From Pseudogracilibacillus sp037892545 (lineage in GTDB: Bacteria; Bacillota; Bacilli; Bacillales; Amphibacillaceae): a stretch of 33,685 bases of DNA. Where the stretch lies: the NCBI RefSeq assembly GCF_037892545.1, contig NZ_JBBKBG010000029.1:1-33685 (forward strand), in the 5' to 3' direction. The notes below the pieces were generated by a model that was not told where the DNA came from, did no database searches, and saw only the letters and a list, made by a program, of their open reading frames with translations. Position 1 is the stretch's first letter. Every line of letters starts with the position of its first letter. A program made the translations under genes and the position numbers. Shown one piece after another: positions 22,940 to 30,870 of this stretch.

Positions 22940-24790
22940 TCATTGACCTCCAGAAGAAAACAAATTATTTTTTAATTTGATAATAGAAGCCCAACCAAAT
23001 AAGAAGATGGTTGCTGGTATCGTAATCATGCTCATATAAAAACTTGTTGTAGTTGTTAACGGATTGGATGAGCTGGTTAGTAAGTTATTCTTGCCAGTTA
23101 CAAAAATAAGTCTCATCGTATCCGTTATATAAGACATTGGTAAATAGCTGGAAATTCTCCAAACAAGTTCAATTGGACCGCCATAAGCAAAGCCTCGAAT
23201 AGAGGATTCATTTCCACTTAGTAAGTAAAGCGATATTCCTATGACTGCTGATAATGTAATAACTGGTAAAGATTTTTGAATCGTCACCCCTGCAAATGCT
23301 CCTAGAGAGGCACCGATTAAAAATAAAACAAGTAGCCAACCTATAATCGGCAGTGATACATCTGTAATTGGAAATTTTAATGTAAAAGTCATTAAAATCA
23401 TAGCCAAAATAGTCGTAACAGCTGTCAATAGCAAAGCAGTAGTGGCTTTTGCAATTAGTAATGGAGCAAATCCACTTGGGGATAAAGAAACTTCTTTACT
23501 TGTTCGCTCTTCCCATTCCCTTGTTAATAATGTACCTGTATTAACCATCCCAGAATAAATCACTGCAAACATTAACAAACCAATAGATACATAAAACTTC
23601 ATGGATATGTCTTTATTAAATGTTGAAAATTCTTCAATTATACCTATATTACTTTCGCTGTCTCTACTTTCTTGAAATTGGTATAATGCATGCGAAAGTC
23701 GAAGTTGAAAGTTTTTAGTTCCATCCGAATTAATATTATTTACATATAGTTTGATCTTTGGATTCTGACCCTTTTGTAATTGTTGTTCAAAGTCTTTACG
23801 ATAACCTTGTGTAAACAATATTTTTGCTCTAAGAGCTTCAAAAGAATAACCACGGCCAATATGGTTCATTGTCTTAATCAAACGATTCAAGGACTCCGTA
23901 TAGGCGTTTGTAATGGGAGAATTGAAATAGTTGAATATCTCTTTTTCCCAATTATTCATAGACTTAATCAGGTCTTCAAAATAAGTCATTAACTCTTTAG
24001 GAACATTTGAAAGCCAGTTTTGGTACAGTTTGTAGCCTTCCTTAATTGATTTAGCTTCATAAATGTCAAAGAACTGCTCTTTAAGTTCGTATGCTTGACC
24101 AAGTAAAGGGAACTTATCAGTCCATACTTGCAACTTTATTTGATCATCGAAATCATTTAAATCATCTCGTCTTGTAAGAAGAACATAACGATCTCTCATA
24201 AGTTGTCTGCGTTCTTTGGCTGACACATTTTGACGGTTAGCTTTTCGTATTTTTTCTAACGCTTCATTGGCTAATTTAACAACATGGAACTTATCAATTA
24301 CGATTTTTGCATGTGGTATCACCGTATTAACAGCACTTTTATATGGATTCCACATATCCATTGCTACGAGTTCAATTTTATCAATATCTTGGAGATTTGA
24401 AAGGTGACTGATAACCGTATCTTTATTACGTTTTCGTAAAATGTCAATTACAGACTTGTTTTCAACGTCTGTGATGACACAACGATAGTTTTTGAGTAAA
24501 TGGACTTCATCTATACCAAGCCATTTAGGAGTTCTAAAATCTGTTTGAGCTTCAAGCTCAGCTACATAATCATTAAAGATATTTCGTACAGTTTTTTCGT
24601 CAACGCCTATTTCGTCTGCAACACTGGTAAATGTCTTTTCAAGACTGGTTTCTTGAATCCAAATTAAAAGTCTATTAGTAACAGAACGTTTGACATCCAT
24701 ATCTGGTAAATCTTCAAAAAATGTTTCATTGCATTCACGGCACTTATAACGCTGCCGTTTTATAATTAACCCTACACGTTTAGTGTGCAT
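22940..24790 (-). CDS. In-frame chimera of an ISL3 transposase and an ABC-2 permease C-terminal half
   Basis: This 616-codon frame joins two unrelated proteins. Residues 1 to ~331 are the main part of an ISL3-family transposase: a zinc-ribbon end (CRECNETFFED), KWLGIDEVHLLK with the first Asp, AMDMWNPYK with the second, and TNAYTESLNRLIKTMN with the catalytic Glu, up to ILFTQGYR. Residues ~332-616 start at KDFEQQ, which lines up with IPDDFEQ in the downstream permease, and contain the last five membrane helices of an ABC-2 permease ending NNLFSSGGQ. The join is near 23797. An IS-adjacent deletion probably removed the permease start, its ATPase and the IS end. A functional fusion is unlikely. 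Confidence 0.85.
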   Translation of the reverse strand: MHTKRVGLIIKRQRYKCRECNETFFEDLPDMDVKRSVTNRLLIWIQETSLEKTFTSVADEIGVDEKTVRNIFNDYVAELEAQTDFRTPKWLGIDEVHLLKNYRCVITDVENKSVIDILRKRNKDTVISHLSNLQDIDKIELVAMDMWNPYKSAVNTVIPHAKIVIDKFHVVKLANEALEKIRKANRQNVSAKERRQLMRDRYVLLTRRDDLNDFDDQIKLQVWTDKFPLLGQAYELKEQFFDIYEAKSIKEGYKLYQNWLSNVPKELMTYFEDLIKSMNNWEKEIFNYFNSPITNAYTESLNRLIKTMNHIGRGYSFEALRAKILFTQGYRKDFEQQLQKGQNPKIKLYVNNINSDGTKNFQLRLSHALYQFQESRDSESNIGIIEEFSTFNKDISMKFYVSIGLLMFAVIYSGMVNTGTLLTREWEERTSKEVSLSPSGFAPLLIAKATTALLLTAVTTILAMILMTFTLKFPITDVSLPIIGWLLVLFLIGASLGAFAGVTIQKSLPVITLSAVIGISLYLLSGNESSIRGFAYGGPIELVWRISSYLPMSYITDTMRLIFVTGKNNLLTSSSNPLTTTTSFYMSMITIPATIFLFGWASIIKLKNNLFSSGGQ

Positions 24791-24972
24791 CGGTAGATCA
24801 AAAAGAATAGTTGTTCCTTTTTACCATGTTTGTACAGGTTAGGAATTGCCCCACATTTAGGACAATGTGATGGAAATGGAGTAGTAGACTCTACTAGGAA
24901 TCTATAATCATATTCACTCTCCTTCATATCGAGAATCTTTAAGTTTGGTAGATTAATCATATTTGTTAACAT
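24772..24972 (-). pseudogene. N-terminal piece of the ISL3 transposase, out of frame
   Basis: This 66-codon frame encodes the zf-ISL3 zinc-finger start of the transposase (LPNLKILDMKESEYDYRFLV, CPKCGAIP) and then leaves frame at a T run (CTTTTTG near 24800). A -1 shift there would continue into DLPMHTKRVGLI of the larger frame, restoring the family sequence. It has GAAAGGAAAG before its ATG. Either a frameshift mutation or, less likely, programmed slippage separates the two pieces; the upstream IS terminal repeat is not identifiable with confidence. Confidence 0.78.
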
Positions 24973-25027
24973 TTTACTTTCCTTTCAGGACACTTCATTT
25001 TTACCAATATGAATAGAAAGAAATTCA

Positions 25028-25053
25028 AAAAGAGCTGCCGAAACAGCCCTTTG
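25028..25053 (-). terminator. Terminator downstream of the second MerR gene
   Basis: On the minus strand AGGGCTG pairs with CAGCTCT around a TTTCGG loop (25031-25050) and continues into TTTTTG. It could alternatively lie in the end of the ISL3 remnant. Confidence 0.65.
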
Positions 25054-25140
25054 ATTTCATATCTTTGGTCAACTAGGTGGAAGGGAATCAAACATTTTAA
25101 AAAAGGATACCATTATTATTTATATTATTTGGTATTGGTT

Positions 25141-25884
25141 CTATTTAATATTTGCCATATAACTAGCTGCTACTTTATTTAGAAAGTAAGTGTAACCCAC
25201 TTGCCATTGCTCAAGCATATTTCTATGAAAGTCGTCAACGATGAAAAACTCAGTCTGATTTAGAAAGTCTTGCGGCGTTGATGGATGACCTTTTTTTTCT
25301 AAAAAGGATAAATGTTCTTTTACACGATCCAAAACTTTTGAATCATTTGGAGAGAAACCTTCTTGTAAGAAATGAATCATATCTTCATTAAATGACTGTG
25401 CTTCCATGGCAGAGTCGTTCATCGATTCTACATCAATTGTCTGATTTAAGTCAAAATCATATTCTTCTTTCAAATGTTCGTTTTGGTCTTTTAAGGCTTC
25501 TTGCCATTCGTCTTCAGTTTCAAAACCTTTAAACATGGTTTCCATATCTATATCGACTCCTTCTTTGGTATTTTTAATAGAGGAATTGATCGTCCTGATT
25601 AGTCCTTTAAATCGATCAATTTTTTGTTCTAGTAAATATTTTTGTTGAATCAACGTATTTTCCCTGTTGATTTCACCATCTAATAATTGTTTTATTTCCT
25701 TGAGAGGAAAATCCAACTCTTTATAAAAAAGTATTTGCTGTAATCGTTCTAAATCTTTTTTTCCATATAGGCGATATCCGGCTTCTGTCGTCTGCTCCGG
25801 AATCAAAAGACCTATTTTGTGGTAATGGTGTAATGTCTTTACTGTGGTATGAGCTAGTTTTGCAACTTCATGAACGGTATACAT
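25141..25884 (-). CDS. MerR-family regulator of the adjacent ABC exporter
   Basis: The 247-residue protein has a MerR winged helix (YTVHEVAKLAHTTVKTLHHYHK), a coiled coil and a C-terminal TipAS-like region ending FHRNMLEQWQVGYTYFLN. I chose the ATG at 25884, preceded by AAAGGAGGAG; the frame extends six codons further to a TTG (25902) that overlaps this SD. The gene follows the DrrAB-like exporter genes on the same strand but has its own promoter with a 19-bp spacer; a similar one precedes the exporter. The shared spacer sequence (TATCCTCT) suggests one regulator acting on both. Its inducer is unknown, probably an amphipathic antibiotic. Confidence 0.82.
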   Translation of the reverse strand: MYTVHEVAKLAHTTVKTLHHYHKIGLLIPEQTTEAGYRLYGKKDLERLQQILFYKELDFPLKEIKQLLDGEINRENTLIQQKYLLEQKIDRFKGLIRTINSSIKNTKEGVDIDMETMFKGFETEDEWQEALKDQNEHLKEEYDFDLNQTIDVESMNDSAMEAQSFNEDMIHFLQEGFSPNDSKVLDRVKEHLSFLEKKGHPSTPQDFLNQTEFFIVDDFHRNMLEQWQVGYTYFLNKVAASYMANIK

Positions 25885-25910
25885 TTCTTCTCCTCCTTTC
25901 AATGCTCTTT

Positions 25911-25941
25911 ATACTAAAGTATCCTCTAAGGTAAGAGTCAA
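25911..25941 (-). promoter_or_regulatory. MerR-type promoter with 19-bp spacer (second MerR gene)
   Basis: TTGACT (25936-25941) and TAGTAT (25911-25916) on the minus strand are separated by 19 bases. The spacer contains TATCCTCTAAGG, which resembles the exporter promoter at 27698. Confidence 0.75.
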
Positions 25942-25954
25942 CACATTTATTTCA

Positions 25955-26710
25955 CTATTTTCTTTGAACATCATACGTGAATTTACAAAAGAAAACAGCC
26001 ATAACAAGACATGAAACAATCAGTAAATAGTAGTTAATTGCGGGAGAATGGTTGAAAGTAGATTGTGATGCTCTAACTACCCAGTCAACTGGATTTACTT
26101 TTGAGAGGATACTTATATACTTTGGTAATAAATTGCTTGGCATAAAGGCAGAAGACAAAAAAATCAATGGGAAAGAGAAAAACTGCATGACAGTGATCAT
26201 CGTTGAGTGCTTTTTGGTTAGAACGGCAATTCCAATTGAAATAGATCCGATTAGACACGAAAATAATGCTGGTGTAGCAAGAAAAAGAATTGGTGAAACG
26301 ATTCCCATTGGAAGTCTGAATCCCATAAAATAGCCAATAATCACTAGCAAAGTGGATTGGATCAATTGAAAAGTGAAAATGTAGACTAAATCACCAATGA
26401 TGAAAATTAAGTTATTCTTCGGGGCGATTAAATATCGGTTAAATATTCCTTCTCTCATATCATCTAAAGTACTCATTCCTAAATATATTCCGCCAAATAA
26501 AGCATTCATGATCAGAATTCCCGGTAAAATATACGATACATAATTGGATTCTTCAAATCCACTAACGGAAGATATGCTTGAAAATATCGTTCCAAACAGC
26601 ACTAGGAAAATCAATGGTTGGAACATTGAAATGATAATTGCTATTGGATTTTTAATTAGCGGTGTTAGCCTCTTTTTTGATAATAACAAAACGAATGTTA
26701 TGTTATTCAT
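25955..26710 (-). CDS. ABC-2 export permease (DrrB-like)
   Basis: The 251-residue protein has six membrane helices and the usual ABC-2 landmarks, including the short amphipathic N-terminal segment (SKKRLTPLIKNPIAIIIS), the conserved loop STLDDMREGIFNRYLIAP, and FPLIFLSSAFMPSNLLP near the fifth helix. Its ATG overlaps the ATPase stop by four bases (ATGA), so the two subunits are co-translated. It is the transmembrane half of a DrrAB-type drug efflux pump, located in the cell membrane. It is complete. Confidence 0.85.
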   Translation of the reverse strand: MNNITFVLLLSKKRLTPLIKNPIAIIISMFQPLIFLVLFGTIFSSISSVSGFEESNYVSYILPGILIMNALFGGIYLGMSTLDDMREGIFNRYLIAPKNNLIFIIGDLVYIFTFQLIQSTLLVIIGYFMGFRLPMGIVSPILFLATPALFSCLIGSISIGIAVLTKKHSTMITVMQFFSFPLIFLSSAFMPSNLLPKYISILSKVNPVDWVVRASQSTFNHSPAINYYLLIVSCLVMAVFFCKFTYDVQRK

Positions 26711-27666
26711 TGTTCTGCTCCTTTCTCATTAAAGTTTATTAAATAAACGTCATTTAACGTTGCCTGTTTCAGTTCACTAAATTCAATTTCGACATTACTT
26801 TGAATTAAGTATCTCAATAATTCAGATAATATTTGTTGTCCATGACTCGTTATAATTGTTAATGCTGTTGGTTTTATTTCGTGGCTAACGACCTCTTTTA
26901 GGTCAGAAATATATTCTTCGATTTTATAAATGCTGGCCAAATCTAATTTGTGATAGTGGATTTCAATTTGATCAGCCGCAAGTTTATTGATCAATTCTTT
27001 TGGCGTCCCAATATCAAGAATCTTTCCATTGTTGATCAATGCAATTTCAGTTGCTAGGTGATGAATTTCCTCTAAATAGTGTGTTGTTACAAAAATTGTC
27101 GTTCCTTCATCTTGAGAAATTTTTGTAATTATTTTCCAAAAGGTAATTCTTGACTCTGGGTCTAATCCAGCTGTAGGTTCATCCAGTAAAAGAACTTCAG
27201 GTTTATGAAGCAAACTTATTGCAATATCCAATTTTCTTTTCATTCCACCTGAGTAAGTACCAACCAAATCGTTGGATACTTGGAACAAATCAAATTCCTT
27301 TAACAGGTGCTCTCCTCGCTCCATTATTTTTGAAGTTCTGATGCCATACATTTTTCCTGCAATCAATATGTTTTCCCAAGCTGTTCCAGTCGAAAATACA
27401 GTTGTTTGTTGGAATGTGACTCCAACTTTTTTTCGAACCTCATTCACCTTTGAAACAACGTCTAAATCCGAAATTTTGACAGTACCCTCATTTGGCAAGG
27501 ATAAAGTAGCTAATATACTCGTCAAAGTAGATTTTCCTGCACCATTTGGACCAATTAGTCCGAAGATAGAACCTTTTTTCACTTTAAGAGACACATTATT
27601 TAAGGCTGCCTTTTTGCCAAATGTTTTGCTAACAGCGTTTAAAACTATTTCAAAATGGTCATACAT
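26707..27666 (-). CDS. ABC export ATPase (DrrA-like)
   Basis: The 319-residue protein has a full nucleotide-binding domain: Walker A GPNGAGKST (residues ~37-45), Q-loop GVTFQQTTVF, signature YSGGMKRKLDIA, Walker B VLLLDEPTAGLD and switch His in VTTHYLEE. The C-terminal ~90 residues (after GTPKELINKL) form the extension found in DrrA-type drug exporter ATPases. It starts at ATG after GGAGGG. Expression should come from the MerR-type promoter directly upstream and respond to the regulator encoded at the other end of the cluster. It is intact. Confidence 0.87.
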   Translation of the reverse strand: MYDHFEIVLNAVSKTFGKKAALNNVSLKVKKGSIFGLIGPNGAGKSTLTSILATLSLPNEGTVKISDLDVVSKVNEVRKKVGVTFQQTTVFSTGTAWENILIAGKMYGIRTSKIMERGEHLLKEFDLFQVSNDLVGTYSGGMKRKLDIAISLLHKPEVLLLDEPTAGLDPESRITFWKIITKISQDEGTTIFVTTHYLEEIHHLATEIALINNGKILDIGTPKELINKLAADQIEIHYHKLDLASIYKIEEYISDLKEVVSHEIKPTALTIITSHGQQILSELLRYLIQSNVEIEFSELKQATLNDVYLINFNEKGAEQ

Positions 27667-27697
27667 ATTGTTCCCTCCTTCATTTATTACAAAAGGA

Positions 27698-27728
27698 ACT
27701 ATAAACTATCCTCTTAGAGGAGAGTCAA
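27698..27728 (-). promoter_or_regulatory. MerR-type promoter with 19-bp spacer (DrrAB-like operon)
   Basis: TTGACT (27723-27728) and TATAGT (27698-27703) on the minus strand are separated by 19 bases. The spacer holds a perfect dyad TCCTCT-T-AGAGGA (27709-27721). This is the clearest of the three MerR sites in the window. Confidence 0.8.
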
Positions 27729-27803
27729 CCATCAAGTATTCTTTTTATAAAAGTCGAATTGGAATGAACTTAACGGAGTTGTAGAAAGGAAAACTGAATT
27801 TCT

Positions 27804-27850
27804 CGCCCAGCGTAAAAACGCCAAGTGAAAACTTGGACGTGGTTCTTTAA
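27804..27850 (+). mobile_element. Possible IS200/IS605-type terminal hairpin
   Basis: CCAAGT-GAAA-ACTTGG (27821-27836) is a perfect stem with a GAAA loop, extended by ACG/CGT with one bulged base, next to a smaller GCGT/ACGC hairpin (27810-27821). The following ACGTGGTTCTTT resembles the right ends of IS200/IS605 elements, where subterminal hairpins are bound by TnpA. No tnpA or tnpB is near, so it would be a solitary remnant. Confidence 0.3.
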
Positions 27851-27905
27851 ATTTGTAAATATTATTAATACAATTATGATTCGATAGTTAAAAGGTTCAA
27901 AACGA

Positions 27906-28098
27906 AAACTACATTAAAGGTTAATCAGTTTGATGGATACAGAAAAAGATATTACATACAATTTATGATTTTACACACTATTATCCGATTTACAGTGCTA
28001 TGAACATTAATTTATTTAATAGGGTTTTTCAACACTATAATCCGAATACCCGAAATTTGATAGACTATTTAATAAAAGTCAAGGCTAGAATGAAATAA
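27906..28098 (+). pseudogene. Degraded gene fragment sharing a repeat with the window end
   Basis: Two consecutive frames read as protein-like sequence (KVNQFDGYRKRYYIQFMILH, then YPIYSAMNINLFNRVFQHY) but need a frameshift to join, and the second ends at TAA 28096-28098 after unrelated residues. The portion 27980-28055 is nearly identical to 33343-33418, where the downstream frame is longer. I do not recognise the family. It is likely a fragment left by recombination between mobile elements. Confidence 0.45.
27980..28055 (+). repeat. About 75-bp dispersed direct repeat, copy 1
   Basis: This stretch matches 33343-33418 with two mismatches (27985 and 28052), including a perfect identity from 27986 to 28051. 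Flanks differ on both sides. The offset is 5363 bases. Confidence 0.9.
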
Positions 28099-28458
28099 GC
28101 AGAAAAGACAAATCGAGTTTACACCGTAGAATTGTTATTTCAAATAATAAATTCCAAAACTCTACTTAATTCACAATGTATGAAAATCATTGAAGCCTTC
28201 AAACCAAATATATAAATAATTATAAAAAAGAACTAAAAGAATTTTTCTACAAGCTATTATTAGAAAGAAGGATAGGTTATAAGCTGTTATATTAAGTTGG
28301 GGGCATAGATTGACAATATCGTAGTAATGTGTCTGCATAATAATATATAAGAGAAGCATTACCATTCATAACGAGAGAAATGGGGTTTTATAGTCACGAT
28401 TAGAGCATTTTCAAGAAGTTCGACTAGCTGCTATAATATAATAGCCCATGCATTATAC
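28099..28458. other. Intergenic, no supported gene
   Basis: About 360 very AT-rich bases. A 64-codon reverse frame at 28171-28365 has no SD and no recognisable content. Nothing else stands out. Confidence 0.4.
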
Positions 28459-28487
28459 TTGGAGTTTAACAACATTCAAGTTATTAT
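28459..28487 (+). promoter_or_regulatory. Candidate promoter and dyad of the Rrf2 gene
   Basis: TTGGAG (28459-28464) and TATTAT (28482-28487) are 17 bases apart. ACTTG and CAAGT form a dyad across this region (about 28457-28481), a possible site for autoregulation by the Rrf2 protein. Confidence 0.4.
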
Positions 28488-28521
28488 AGATAAATAAAAT
28501 CCTTAATTAGGGTGATGATGA

Positions 28522-28923
28522 ATGAAGTTTTCAAAGGCTACAGATTATGCTCTACATACGATGCTTTTTCTTACTGCAGCGACTCCGGATAAACCGGTGG
28601 GCGTTCAGCTGCTTGCTGAGAAGCAAAAGGTGTCACCAACTTATCTGTCCAAGATACTGACCAAGCTAGTAAAGGCTGGTATGATTGAATCCATAACAGG
28701 AGTGAATGGTGGATACAGACTGAAACGAAATTGGGAGGATATTTCGTTTCTTGACATTATTCATGCGATTGAGGGATCTGCCTCTTTGTTTGATTGTAGT
28801 TTCGATCACGGACCAGATTGTCCGATTCAAAGAGTAGTATTGGAAGCAGAGGAAAAAATGGAAGAGCATTTGAGAAATAAAAAAATGTCCGATCTTGTGC
28901 GGGAAACGAACATCGTTTTCTAG
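28522..28923 (+). CDS. Rrf2-family redox regulator
   Basis: The 133-residue regulator begins with the Rrf2 winged helix (MKFSKATDYALHTMLFL, LLAEKQKVSPTYLSKILTKL, GVNGGYRLKR). Iron-sulfur members such as NsrR use three cysteines at about 92, 100 and 106. Here Cys92 and Cys100 are present (LFDCSFDHGPDCPI) but position 106 is Val, so it probably senses oxidants or electrophiles by thiol chemistry rather than by a classical cluster. AGGGTGATG precedes the ATG. A thiol-type flavoprotein gene lies downstream on the same strand and is the likely target. Confidence 0.87.
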   Translation: MKFSKATDYALHTMLFLTAATPDKPVGVQLLAEKQKVSPTYLSKILTKLVKAGMIESITGVNGGYRLKRNWEDISFLDIIHAIEGSASLFDCSFDHGPDCPIQRVVLEAEEKMEEHLRNKKMSDLVRETNIVF

Positions 28924-29008
28924 CACATATTCTTTCAACCAATTATAGATAATAAGTGTCTCTATAGTCTTTAATGAAATTATAATAAAAAATTAGGAGA
29001 ATCCAAAA

Positions 29009-29190
29009 ATGAACATGTATAAAAGGACCGTATAAGTTGATTCAAGATACAGCGATTTTTAATCCGGTATTGTGAAACGATGTCCCCGGAAGATTATAGG
29101 AAAGAGATCGAAAGTTAAGGAAGAGTTTCTGTACGTAGTCTGCATATTCATATCGCTGACTGTCATCGAATTTTACTAGGGATTTATGAC
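29009..29190 (+). pseudogene. Decayed gene, possibly DinB-like
   Basis: TTAGGAGA (28993-29000) precedes ATG 29009, but the frame stops after eight codons (MNMYKRTV). Beyond it, fragments in shifting frames and interrupted by stops read as LIQDTAIFN, MSPEDYRKEIES and VRSLHIHIADCHRILLGIYD. Together they look like the remains of one small helical protein; the HIADC phrase is reminiscent of the DinB/YfiT fold, but this is a weak guess. A second strong SD (AAGGAGG, 29293-29299) is followed by ATG immediately followed by TAA (29310-29315). Confidence 0.3.
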
Positions 29191-29447
29191 TGAAAAATCT
29201 ATATACAGAGTAAAATCAGCGCCTATCGATGATGTTTCAAAGATGTGCAAATTATTTAAAAGTCGAATGAGCTAGTGGATAAGTTCTTATGTAAGGAGGT
29301 GATGCCAACATGTAACATCGTAGCAGAGTGAGAATACAGTATTTCAGTAGTACTGGTTAGGTCTTAACTACATATGAGATGTACAGAGTAATTATTGGGC
29401 GTATACACATTTGGAAAGTTAAACTAATAAGAGGAAGGGAGTTAATC

Positions 29448-30362
29448 ATGAAGGAAATTGATGTTGTTATTATTGGAGGAGGTCCTGCTGGTTTAAGCGC
29501 TGGACTTATACTAGGACGGGCTAGGAAGAAGACGTTGATTATCGATGAGGGGCAACCGCGTAATGCAGTGACTAGAGAGGCTCATGCCTTTTTAACACGT
29601 GATGGCATTAGCCCACATGAATTTAGAAATATTGCTAAATCGCAGCTTCACACTTATCCGTCAGTTTCACATTTGGAAGATACTATCGAGTTGATAGAAG
29701 GTGAAGATGGTCAATTTTTGTTGGAAACTGCTTCAGGGTTGAAGATAGCCACTAGAAAACTGTTGTTTGCTATCGGAATGAAGGATCGCGATCTTGGCAT
29801 ACCAGGGTTGGCGGAGGTCTATGGTAAGAGCGCATTTGTATGCCCGTATTGTGATGGCTGGGAACTAAGAGATCAGCAATTAGTTGTCATAAACAGAGGA
29901 GCAGCGCTAATGCATTTTGTCCCATTGCTTTACGGGTGGACAAAGCAGTTTGTAGTTTGTACAAATGGTCCCAATGAATTGAGTGAAGCAGAACGTGAAG
30001 AATTGCGTGCGCATAATATCCCGTTATTTCATTCACCAATTCATTCCATCCAATCAAATCAAGGCATGGTAAGGCATGTTAAGCTTGAGGATGGAACAGT
30101 AATTCCATGCACAGGAATTTTCTTCAAGGCAGAATTGGTACTTGGATCGGAATTACCTGTCGCACTTGGTTGCCGGATGTTGGATACTGGAATAATTGAA
30201 GTCGATGAGTTTGGAAAAACAAGTGTACCTGGTGTTTATGCAGCTGGGGATGCAACTACACACTTGCACCAATCTATTGTTGCAGCTGCTTCAGGAGCTG
30301 TATCCGCAGCCGCAATAAACGGAGAATTAAATCGAGAAGAATGGCATAAGAACAACGTTTGA
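29448..30362 (+). CDS. Thioredoxin-reductase-like FAD/NAD(P) oxidoreductase
   Basis: The 304-residue flavoprotein has an N-terminal FAD site (DVVIIGGGPAGLSAG), a redox pair CPYC (Cys132, Cys135, in VCPYCDGWE) and a C-terminal FAD motif (GVYAAGDATTHLHQSIVAAA). The usual NADPH-binding GxGxxA after the CxxC is degenerate (INRGAALMHF), so the electron donor is uncertain. The ATG at 29448 follows GAGGAAGGGAG and begins right before the FAD motif; the frame reaches back to 29379 but without SD. It probably reduces a disulfide or thiol partner in the cytoplasm, under control of the Rrf2 regulator upstream. Confidence 0.85.
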   Translation: MKEIDVVIIGGGPAGLSAGLILGRARKKTLIIDEGQPRNAVTREAHAFLTRDGISPHEFRNIAKSQLHTYPSVSHLEDTIELIEGEDGQFLLETASGLKIATRKLLFAIGMKDRDLGIPGLAEVYGKSAFVCPYCDGWELRDQQLVVINRGAALMHFVPLLYGWTKQFVVCTNGPNELSEAEREELRAHNIPLFHSPIHSIQSNQGMVRHVKLEDGTVIPCTGIFFKAELVLGSELPVALGCRMLDTGIIEVDEFGKTSVPGVYAAGDATTHLHQSIVAAASGAVSAAAINGELNREEWHKNNV

Positions 30363-30403
30363 TTCAAATTCTAAATATATTTATAAAGAGGACTTTAAAT
30401 TTA

Positions 30404-30835
30404 TAATGTACCCTTTGTAAAAGCCACTTTTATAAGGCCAAGCTACTTGAAGAAAGTGATTCCAGACTATGAAATACTCCTCATTACCATTTATGAATCA
30501 ACTCTTTAGAAAAGGTGGCAGGGTCACTCCTGCACGATTTGCCACTGTGCAAAATGGTCCTAAAACAGGTCTGTCAATAAATTTGTGGAATTGATCGTAA
30601 AAATATTTAGTCGGTGTGGAGGATAATCCTGTCCACGAAGCGGATAGACAACCAGAGGTGCGATTATTTCCACAAAAAAGGAGCCATTCCTTCTTTAAAC
30701 TGTACCCTTTGTAAAGGACAATCATAAAAAAGCTAGGCAGACTTAAGAAGGTGATCTCTGTATTGAATAGGGGTCATCTTTTTTAGGTTCCATTGATATC
30801 TGTAACGGTTATAGTAAATCATGTATTTTAAACAT
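30404..30835 (-). mobile_element. Remnants of two IS3-family (IS150-like) element ends
   Basis: On the minus strand 30825-30733 encodes YMIYYNRYRYQWNLKKMTPI then QYRDHLLKSA, the C-terminus of an IS150-group OrfB, ending in TAG. It is followed by the IS-end sequence TGTACCCTTTGTAAAGG (30699-30716, forward). A second, more diverged end occurs at 30404-30460, with TGTACCCTTTGTAAAAG and a frame resembling NHFLQVA. The transposase bodies are missing. A 75-codon reverse frame at 30498-30725 has no recognised content. These are fossils of two insertions or of one duplicated end. Confidence 0.7.
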
Positions 30836-30870
30836 GACTTTTGATACACTGTTTCAGGAGGTGTTTTTAT

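Noticed and set aside
30498..30725. 75-residue reverse protein between IS remnants
   Set aside because: Starts within the IS-end repeat and has no recognisable family; I cannot separate it from chance.
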